This document shows positions 51,273 through 60,221 of a stretch of 60,221 nucleotides of DNA, one piece after another. The position numbers and the translations under genes were made by a program. Positions within the stretch are counted from its first letter, which is position 1. Each line of letters starts with the position of its first letter. This stretch comes from Lawsonibacter sp900766145 (GTDB lineage Bacteria > Bacillota > Clostridia > Oscillospirales > Oscillospiraceae). The notes below the pieces were generated by a model, which searched no databases, had not been told where the DNA came from, and saw only the letters and a list, made by a program, of their open reading frames with translations. The stretch lies in NCBI RefSeq assembly GCF_030372275.1, contig NZ_JAUDDJ010000016.1; one strand, 5' to 3'.

Positions 51273-51646
51273 TCCGCCTCCTGCTCTGCCTGTATCCTCA
51301 GGCCCAGTTCATCATCCAGCGTAACCCGCATGGGCTGCTCTTCCATCTTCACCTGGCAGCGGCCCAGGCTGTGCTGTTCCAGATCCCACAGCTCCACGGT
51401 GACCCGTTCTGTCTCTGCCACCTGAAATCCATAGGACTCTCCCCGTTCCAGCGGGCTGCCGTCCGCCATGGCCACCCCTTGGCTCTCCCGGTCGGAGCTG
51501 ACGGTTATCGATCCGATGATGGCCGTGCTGTCATTGTATACCACCAAATCGGGCTGTTTCTCCCCCAACGGGTGAGCCGCACCGGCGCACCCCGCCAAAG
51601 TCAGTGCCAGCGCCAGCCCGGGCAGTAGAATATATCCTTGTTTCAT
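51269..51646 (-). CDS. Predicted lipoprotein of unknown function
   Basis: A 125-residue protein with a type II signal peptide (lipobox LTLAGC at ~15-20). The mature part has alternating strands (DLVVYNDSTAIIGSITVSSD, VTVELWDLEQHSLGRCQVKMEE), suggesting a small beta-sandwich. No known family is recognised. AAGGAG precedes the ATG. Overlaps the metallophosphoesterase start. Confidence 0.7.
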   Translation of the reverse strand: MKQGYILLPGLALALTLAGCAGAAHPLGEKQPDLVVYNDSTAIIGSITVSSDRESQGVAMADGSPLERGESYGFQVAETERVTVELWDLEQHSLGRCQVKMEEQPMRVTLDDELGLRIQAEQEAE

Positions 51647-51661
51647 TCTTGTTCTCCTTAT

Positions 51662-52150
51662 TCAGCAGTCAACTTCCAGGACGTACAGCAGTCCTGTCTC
51701 TGCGTCCAACATAGCAAAGGTGCAGTTTTGCATCACCGGATTGGGGTAGCACACCTCCCCATACTGCTCTTTGTACCGGTCCCGGTAGAACCAGAACCCT
51801 TCTGTGTTCTGAGGAAGTGCATCCAGCGTTTTTGCATAGTCCGTCCAGACCACTTGGAACTTCTCTATCCAGTCTTCCTTTACCGGGAGGGGTGTCCACT
51901 GTTTTGCAATGGATCGTATCACTTTTTCTCCAGCTTGGGAGTCAGGAAACCGCACTATCGCAGCCAGCACCCCGTCGCCGTGAAAGCCACCGTGGCTGTC
52001 CTCACAGACGATTTCGGTCCCTGTGGGGAACGACAGGCCCAGCCGACTCTCCAGGTGTCTCTTAGTTCCCGAAGCACCCGAAATGGCCCACAAAGCGGCA
52101 CATGCCACAATCACTGCCGCCGGTATCAAAAGAAAGAAGCGCTTTTTCAT
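51662..52150 (-). CDS. Exported or membrane-anchored protein of unknown function
   Basis: A 162-residue protein with an N-terminal signal anchor (FFLLIPAAVIVACAALWAI). The mature domain has SFPTGTEIVCEDSHGGFHGDG and FWFYRDRY, and ends with a Cys. I do not recognise the family. AGGAGG lies before the ATG. It is the third gene of the envelope operon; the opening residues of its mature part loosely resemble the protein encoded just upstream. Confidence 0.65.
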   Translation of the reverse strand: MKKRFFLLIPAAVIVACAALWAISGASGTKRHLESRLGLSFPTGTEIVCEDSHGGFHGDGVLAAIVRFPDSQAGEKVIRSIAKQWTPLPVKEDWIEKFQVVWTDYAKTLDALPQNTEGFWFYRDRYKEQYGEVCYPNPVMQNCTFAMLDAETGLLYVLEVDC

Positions 52151-52172
52151 GTTTCCTCCTATGCGTCTGCTC

Positions 52173-52607
52173 TTAGAAGTTCATCTCAAAATAGTACCAG
52201 CATGGAGCCAACCATTCCACATAGCAACGGTTATCCCCACTGTCCTCTTCCCAGAGCCAACCTTCGCCGTCAGGAACTGCTCCCTCCAGGGACATTCCCT
52301 GAAATCCTGCCAAACGATCGTCTGCAACATAATTTACACCCCAATACCGGGTAGAGGGGCCAAAGCCCCACCCGCCATAATCAAAGCAGACTACATCGTC
52401 AAACCGGCTCACATCCCGCCATTTGGAAGGTACCTCCGCCTCTTGCCCTGCCAGGACCAATTCCGCAGTTTGAGTCAGCTCTTCCAGGTCGGCATGGAAC
52501 TGCCGTTCCACCCGGGACTTTGTATCCAAACCGCCTGCCGTTCCTAGCCAAACGATCCCAACCATACAAACGCAAACTGCTCCAAGAAGTTTCCAGTGCC
52601 GCTTCAT
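52173..52607 (-). CDS. Exported protein of unknown function
   Basis: A 144-residue protein with an N-terminal hydrophobic segment (LLGAVCVCMVGIVWLGTAG) followed by TKSRVERQFHADLEEL and a Trp/Tyr-rich C-terminal half (GGWGFGPSTRYWGVNY, WYYFEMNF). No family recognised. AAAGGAG is well placed. Same operon as its neighbours. Confidence 0.62.
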   Translation of the reverse strand: MKRHWKLLGAVCVCMVGIVWLGTAGGLDTKSRVERQFHADLEELTQTAELVLAGQEAEVPSKWRDVSRFDDVVCFDYGGWGFGPSTRYWGVNYVADDRLAGFQGMSLEGAVPDGEGWLWEEDSGDNRCYVEWLAPCWYYFEMNF

Positions 52608-52653
52608 AAGGTTTCTCCTTTGTTTCAGCTACCTCTTTTAATGCGTTCCGTCC

Positions 52654-53184
52654 TCATTGATCCAGGCACAGCCGTTTTTCCACTTCATATACAACATAGA
52701 CGGTTTCTTTTCCCTTGAGCAACGGTCCTACCCTGGGGTAATATGCAAAACGTGTTCCAAGATATCCCTGGTCTTCTTCCACCAATGCGCTTCCCTCCCA
52801 GACAATATCCCGTTCCGGCTGATAAGAAAGCGCCGCCAAAAACATTCCCCACAAGCCGCCGATGAACAACTCTGCCATACACAGCAGACACATCATTTGA
52901 AAGAGCCATTGCCGTCCTTTATACATACAACCCGCAGCACATATGGGAATCGCCAGGTAGGCCAAGATCATCACAACCAGGAAACATGTACCAACCCAGC
53001 TGCGCCAGGCCAAATCAAATTTTCCCAACACGCTGTTCCCACCTAGCCAGATCACCAGAGTTCCAACCAGCACCCCCATAGCGCCGATCCCAGCCCGCCG
53101 AAATGTGCCGGGGGAGGCTCTGAAACAGCAAATGCATGCCCCGATCCATACCAAAACAAGTACGACCAAAATAATATCTTGCAT
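52654..53184 (-). CDS. Small polytopic membrane protein
   Basis: A 176-residue protein with about four membrane helices in the first 120 residues (VLVLVWIGACICCF, GAMGVLVGTLVIWLGG, VVMILAYLAIPICAAG, MCLLCMAELFIGGLWGMFLAAL) and a soluble, tyrosine-rich C-terminal tail (FAYYPRVGPLLKGKETVYVVYEVEK). No family recognised. First gene of the envelope operon; the RBS is only moderate (GGAG, 11 bases from the ATG). Confidence 0.62.
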   Translation of the reverse strand: MQDIILVVLVLVWIGACICCFRASPGTFRRAGIGAMGVLVGTLVIWLGGNSVLGKFDLAWRSWVGTCFLVVMILAYLAIPICAAGCMYKGRQWLFQMMCLLCMAELFIGGLWGMFLAALSYQPERDIVWEGSALVEEDQGYLGTRFAYYPRVGPLLKGKETVYVVYEVEKRLCLDQ

Positions 53185-53358
53185 GATCGGTTTAACTCCT
53201 ACCTATCCGGCCCAGAATCAGTACACCAAGCTGCGTCACCTGTACTCCGGAAGTTCCCAGGGACTTTCAGATTCTCCCAGCAGGAACGGCCTATTGCAGC
53301 GGTAAACGGCAGACAATCCATTTAAAAAAAGGTGCTGTACAGCGTACCAGGCTACGGC

Positions 53359-53574
53359 TTATCCCTCCTCATCCGGGACATACTCCAAAATATCTCCCGG
53401 CTGGCAGTCCAGCGCCTTGCAGATGGCCTCCAAGGTGGAAAAACGCACCGCCCGGGCCTTGTTGTTCTTTAAAATGGACAGATTGGCCATGGTGATATCC
53501 ACCTTCTGGGCCAGCTCTCCCAGAGACATCTTCCGTTTGGCCATCATCACGTCCAGATTTACCACAATCCCCAC
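53359..53574 (-). CDS. YozG-like XRE regulator
   Basis: A 71-residue Cro/CI-type helix-turn-helix protein (KMSLGELAQKVDITMANLSILKNNKARAVRFSTLEAIC) that fills the whole length. It sits directly downstream of a DUF2975 membrane protein gene. The HTH/DUF2975 pair is recurrent in Firmicutes; the partner may control the regulator's activity at the membrane. Confidence 0.87.
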   Translation of the reverse strand: MGIVVNLDVMMAKRKMSLGELAQKVDITMANLSILKNNKARAVRFSTLEAICKALDCQPGDILEYVPDEEG

Positions 53575-53587
53575 GGAACATCCCTCC

Positions 53588-54175
53588 TTAAATGGTCAGA
53601 TCCTGGTCCTCTTTCAGCTCCGCCGCCTGACCAAACAGGGCGGACATGACCAGGAACAGCAGGCCGGCCATAAAAAAGGCTGGGACAAACAGAGTAGTGT
53701 AGGTAAATAGCGGAGCCAAGGTTCCATCTGCCCATATCCAGACTACCAGACGCACCAGCGACGCTCCGGAGATAATCCAACAGCACACCGCCGCCCGTTT
53801 CAGAGCTCGGGCGTTGGCCTGCTGGAAGGGGTTGCCCTGGAGGATGGTGTCCAGCACTTTTTTTGCCTGCCAGAGGATCACAGCAGTACATACGCCGCAC
53901 AGCCAGAAAAATACTGTGAGCACCGCCGTCTCCGCACGACTCCAAACCGCCCACCAGGAGACAACAAAAATAATTCCCATAGGAAAATGCTCGCCCTGCC
54001 CCATCCATCGCTCTACTTCTCCCTGCAAAGCCCGGAAGAGCCTGTCTGAGCCACCGTCAGCTACATAGGCCGTCGCCCCCGGAGTCAGCAGTAGGCATAG
54101 CAGGTTGAGTACAAACACCACCAGCACCAGCACTCGCAGTACCTTCGCTGTTTTTTGAACCGAAGCATGTTCCAT
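53588..54175 (-). CDS. DUF2975 membrane protein
   Basis: A 195-residue protein with four hydrophobic segments (VLRVLVLVVFVLNLLCLLL, MGIIFVVSWWAVW, AVLTVFFWLCGVCTAVILW, and a last pair near ~135-180) and the mid-protein NPFQQANARALKRAAVCC motif typical of DUF2975. It is co-transcribed with the HTH gene, 13 bases apart. Its function is not known. Confidence 0.83.
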   Translation of the reverse strand: MEHASVQKTAKVLRVLVLVVFVLNLLCLLLTPGATAYVADGGSDRLFRALQGEVERWMGQGEHFPMGIIFVVSWWAVWSRAETAVLTVFFWLCGVCTAVILWQAKKVLDTILQGNPFQQANARALKRAAVCCWIISGASLVRLVVWIWADGTLAPLFTYTTLFVPAFFMAGLLFLVMSALFGQAAELKEDQDLTI

Positions 54176-54201
54176 GGGACACTCTCCTTTCGTGTAGCTT
54201 T

Positions 54202-54230
54202 ATGCTAGCATGGTAATTTTTGATTGTCAA
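54202..54230 (-). promoter_or_regulatory. Promoter of the DUF2975-HTH pair
   Basis: On the minus strand a perfect TTGACA (54225-54230) and TAGCAT (54202-54207) with a 17-base spacer. The A/T-rich stretch upstream has AATAAATAAATATT and TTTATTG repeats at 54230-54262 that may bind the HTH protein. Confidence 0.65.
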
Positions 54231-54273
54231 TATTTATTTATTGTTTTTCAATAAATTTTTATTGTGAAAGAAT

Positions 54274-54834
54274 TTATTCTTCCAAAAGGCACACATAGTC
54301 CCGCAGGGCCTTGCGCCGCTGTCTCCAGTCAGGCATCCGCTGGTCCATGGCAGCGTAAAAGCCCGGGCCGTGGTCGTGGTGGAGAAAGTGGACCAGCTCA
54401 TGAAGGGCCACATAGTCCCGCAGTTCCTGAGGACAGCGGGCGAGGGCGGCATTGAGGGTAATATATCCTTGCCGGTAGTGACAGTTGCCCCACTGGCTTT
54501 TCATCTTGCGCACCCGCACCTGAGGCAGGGCCACGCCCGCCCCCGACACCAGCGGATAGACCCGCAGCACCGCCTCGCCCAGTAGCTGCTTGCAGGTCTC
54601 CCGATCCATAGCCGCGGGGAGAGGCTGTGTGGGAAGGGCAGGCTGATTCCGCACAATCCAGCCGCTCTTTTCCCGGATAAATCCATCCGCCTGCTCCTCC
54701 GGGCAGCGCAGAGGCACAGACAGGATAGCCTGTCCCTGGCGATTCAGCCGCAGATTCAAATTTTTGACCCGCTTCTTTACCAACAGATAGGTCAGCGCGC
54801 CGTGAGGAGTGTCCACTACCCGGTACTGTTCCAT
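54274..54834 (-). CDS. YgjP-like M48-type metallopeptidase
   Basis: A 186-residue protein of the YgjP/DUF45 family. The zinc motif HELVH is at residues 145-149, with a further HDHGPGF ligand region. MKSQWGNC at ~111-118 is the other family signature. No membrane segment. The substrate is unknown. The RBS is GAGGCGG. Confidence 0.85.
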   Translation of the reverse strand: MEQYRVVDTPHGALTYLLVKKRVKNLNLRLNRQGQAILSVPLRCPEEQADGFIREKSGWIVRNQPALPTQPLPAAMDRETCKQLLGEAVLRVYPLVSGAGVALPQVRVRKMKSQWGNCHYRQGYITLNAALARCPQELRDYVALHELVHFLHHDHGPGFYAAMDQRMPDWRQRRKALRDYVCLLEE

Positions 54835-55022
54835 GTTGCCGCCTCGTTTTCCAAAAGTTTTGGGTATTGTACCAAGTTTTTTTATAAAATACAAGCGACC
54901 CCCTAGCCCACTCCTTGATGCAATTTTGAAATACCTTAGATTTTTTAGGGTTTCTCTTGATTTCTTCCGCCTGTTCTGCTATTCTATGATATAGTCTGGT
55001 TTACACAGGCTGGTTTTCTTAT

Positions 55023-55111
55023 GCAGCGGTATCGAAGTGGTCATAACGGGGCTGACTCGAAATCAGTTTGCGAGCAATCGCACGAGGGTTCGAATCCCTC
55101 CCGCTGCGCCA
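55023..55111 (+). tRNA. tRNA-Ser (anticodon CGA)
   Basis: A complete cloverleaf: acceptor GCAGCGG (55023-55029) pairs with CCGCTGC (55101-55107), discriminator G, encoded CCA end. The anticodon loop CTCGAAA gives CGA, reading UCG serine. The T arm is AGGGTTCGAATCCCT and the long variable arm is serine-type. It has its own terminator. Confidence 0.95.
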
Positions 55112-55112
55112 C

Positions 55113-55149
55113 GTCGGAGCAAAGTACGCTTTGCTCCGACCATTTTTTT
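55113..55149 (+). terminator. Terminator of tRNA-Ser
   Basis: GTCGGAGCAAA (55113-55123) pairs with TTTGCTCCGAC (55130-55140), followed by seven T residues. Confidence 0.92.
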
Positions 55150-55193
55150 GCTCTAAATAGACAGCGGCATGGAACAAATTCCATGCCGCTGTT

Positions 55194-55355
55194 TTATGTT
55201 TCCTCTGTTTCCCCGTATTTGGAGAGCAGGAGCAATTCTCCCTGGGGCGCGTCCATATAGAGCTCCTCGCACTGCTGCTGGGCGGCAATTAGCGTGTTGA
55301 TCGCCTGCTCCGTAGCCCGAAACAGCGTAAGATACATTTCTTTATAGTCCGGCAT
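55194..55355 (-). CDS. Small protein of unknown function
   Basis: A 53-residue protein, MPDYKEMYLTLFRATEQAI, then IAAQQQCEELY and an acidic end. It is predicted to be one long amphipathic helix. Similar short proteins occur in gut Clostridia, sometimes in prophage-like regions. GGGGTG lies before the ATG at 55355; it may be regulated by the divergent XRE gene. Confidence 0.55.
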   Translation of the reverse strand: MPDYKEMYLTLFRATEQAINTLIAAQQQCEELYMDAPQGELLLLSKYGETEET

Positions 55356-55381
55356 AGTATCACCCCTTGCCTGCATAGTTT

Positions 55382-55422
55382 AGAACAATATGTTCAAAAT
55401 GTCAATAGAACGATTTGTTCTA
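55382..55422. promoter_or_regulatory. Two palindromic operator-like sites between divergent genes
   Basis: GAACAATATGTTC at 55384-55396 and TAGAACGATTTGTTCTA at 55406-55422 share GAAC-N5-GTTC. They lie between a small unknown gene and an XRE gene and probably bind the XRE protein. The spacing (five bases) does not fit the four-base spacing of Bacillus LexA boxes. Confidence 0.6.
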
Positions 55423-55447
55423 AATTATACTGGCCCTGGTGATTAAA

Positions 55448-55666
55448 ATGACACGATATCAGAGAATTCGGGATTTACGCGAGGATCATGACCTTACACA
55501 GGCTCAAATAGGTGCTGCCATCAATGTACCTCAGAGAACCTATGCCTACTATGAAAGTGGACAACGGATGATCCCACCCCACGTGCTCTGTGCCCTGGCT
55601 GATTTTTATCATGTCAGTGTGGACTACATGCTGGGCCGGACAGACAGAAAAGAAATGAATGTTTAA
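55448..55666 (+). CDS. XRE-family HTH regulator
   Basis: A 72-residue single-domain Cro/CI-type regulator (RIRDLREDHDLTQAQIGAAINVPQRTYAYYESGQRMIPP) ending YMLGRTDRKEMNV, as in small phage-type regulators. I prefer the ATG at 55448 to the GTG nine bases earlier, because GGTGA is six bases before it. Divergent from the 53-residue gene over a pair of palindromes. Confidence 0.85.
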   Translation: MTRYQRIRDLREDHDLTQAQIGAAINVPQRTYAYYESGQRMIPPHVLCALADFYHVSVDYMLGRTDRKEMNV

Positions 55667-55673
55667 ACATTAA

Positions 55674-55711
55674 AAAAAGTGCCGCAGGAGCAAGCTCCTG
55701 CGGCACTTTTT
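55674..55711. terminator. Bidirectional terminator XRE/nifJ
   Basis: AAAAAGTGCCGCAGGAG pairs with CTCCTGCGGCACTTTTT around CAAG. Confidence 0.92.
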
Positions 55712-55724
55712 AATTTAAGATCGA

Positions 55725-59270
<3,546 letters not shown>

Positions 59271-59390
59271 AGAGTTCCCTACTTTCTTCCTTATTCGATA
59301 ATTCTCTGGAAAACCTGCTTGCTATGTATCAGATTCTCCAAGGGGTCTCTGCCCTATTTTACTGTCTCCCTGCCGGAATGCCAATTGCGG

Positions 59391-59417
59391 AATTAGTTAT
59401 ATGAATTATAACTAATT
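59391..59417. promoter_or_regulatory. Perfect palindrome upstream of nifJ
   Basis: AATTAGTTATA (59391-59401) and TATAACTAATT (59407-59417) flank TGAAT. On the minus strand it includes a TATAAT-like -10 box, so a bound protein would cover the nifJ promoter. The protein is unknown; it does not match the Rex or classical Fnr consensus. Confidence 0.6.
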
Positions 59418-59566
59418 ACTTATAATTATGCATGACAGGGCCGCTCCCGGGCAGCTGGGAGCGGTTTGTGTGTTTCGACGGGAAATAGTTTATCACTTTT
59501 TCCCCCTTTTGTAAATTCATCCACCTGGATTTTTCCTTGTTTTTCTCACAAAGTTCAGGGTTCGTA

Positions 59567-59595
59567 TTGCAATAATTCTTGCAAAAGCTTACAAT
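59567..59595 (+). promoter_or_regulatory. Promoter of the ComM/YifB gene
   Basis: TTGCAA (59567-59572) and TACAAT (59590-59595) with a 17-base spacer. Confidence 0.6.
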
Positions 59596-59685
59596 GAGCT
59601 ACAATGGAGCCTCTATTTTCGGGGCTGTTATCGGTCTTTACCCATAAATTTTTTCTAACTTCTCCTGAAATTGGAGGATTTTACC

Positions 59686-60221
<536 letters not shown>

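Larger units (their letters stand above)
59271..59685. other. 415-base intergenic region between nifJ and comM
   Basis: Holds the nifJ leader, a perfect palindrome (59391-59417), a CCGCTCCC/GGGAGCGG hairpin (59441-59464) and the comM promoter (59567-59595). I see no gene and no RNA family that I recognise. Confidence 0.6.

Noticed and set aside
53185..53358. A ~40-codon frame on the minus strand between the membrane protein and HTH genes
   Set aside because: It has no ribosome binding site and no recognisable composition; I see nothing supported in this gap.
55382..55422. SOS (LexA) boxes
   Set aside because: The GAAC/GTTC arms are five bases apart rather than four, and there is a neighbouring XRE regulator that explains them better.

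Overview
The window looks like a chromosomal contig from a high-GC gut Clostridium, most likely family Oscillospiraceae (Flavonifractor/Lawsonibacter-like). The reasons are a complete spoIIIA sporulation operon, the yqfC-yqfD-phoH-ybeY-era-yqzL-recO cluster, Firmicutes-type ylxM-ffh and rpsP-khpA-rimM, a homodimeric pyruvate:ferredoxin oxidoreductase (anaerobe), strong GGAGG ribosome binding sites and compact hairpin terminators. The genus is inferred from gene content, not measured.

Layout. (1) 1-2760 is the end of an integrative element: a partial ATPase, a ribbon-helix-helix protein, a tyrosine integrase, an excisionase-like protein, a divergent XRE regulator with operator repeats, integrase arm-like repeats, and a junction at the 3' end of guaA. 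(2) 2749-13480: a GMP synthase whose glutaminase domain is largely deleted, a TetM-like ribosomal GTPase fused to a Rae1/YacP-type NYN ribonuclease, an ECF S component behind an attenuator with a kinase-like fusion, an aldo/keto reductase-DUF3842-patatin operon, cysK and a LacI regulator. (3) 13481-18501: an orphan TAXI binding protein and a GltS-like carrier beside a CitA/CitB-type two-component pair. (4) 18588-28294: Gls24 protein, spoIIIAH to spoIIIAA (minus strand), then folD, lgt and a pair of M16 peptidase homologues. (5) 28577-34569: ylxM-ffh, rpsP-khpA-rimM, DUF4317, a NifX-like protein, a degenerate HAD protein and a PHP histidinol phosphatase. (6) 34722-42138: a ten-gene histidine operon (hisC-B-Z-G-D-H-A-F-I-E). 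(7) 42323-49395: pepF, then the recO/era/phoH/yqfCD cluster. (8) 49494-54834: NADH pyrophosphatase, a lineage-specific operon of small exported proteins with a metallophosphoesterase, an HTH/DUF2975 pair and a YgjP-like metallopeptidase. (9) 55023-60221: tRNA-Ser(CGA), small phage-like genes, nifJ, and the start of a ComM/YifB gene that runs into an artefactual poly-G end.

How they work together. The histidine operon plus the nearby PHP phosphatase supply every step from PRPP to histidine. The spoIIIA products form the channel between mother cell and forespore; yqfC/yqfD are also sporulation genes, and both clusters have sigma-E-like promoters. The top lead for new biology is the fusion at 4204-6885, which joins two activities that each work in the ribosomal A site (a TetM/EF-G-like GTPase and an A-site mRNA endonuclease). 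Second is the GMP synthase at 2749-4038, which lacks the stretch that should hold the glutaminase Cys/His/Glu triad and so may need free ammonia. Unexplained non-coding structure includes a two-hairpin repeat placed directly after stop codons, an attenuator with no recognised ligand, and a perfect palindrome in front of nifJ.
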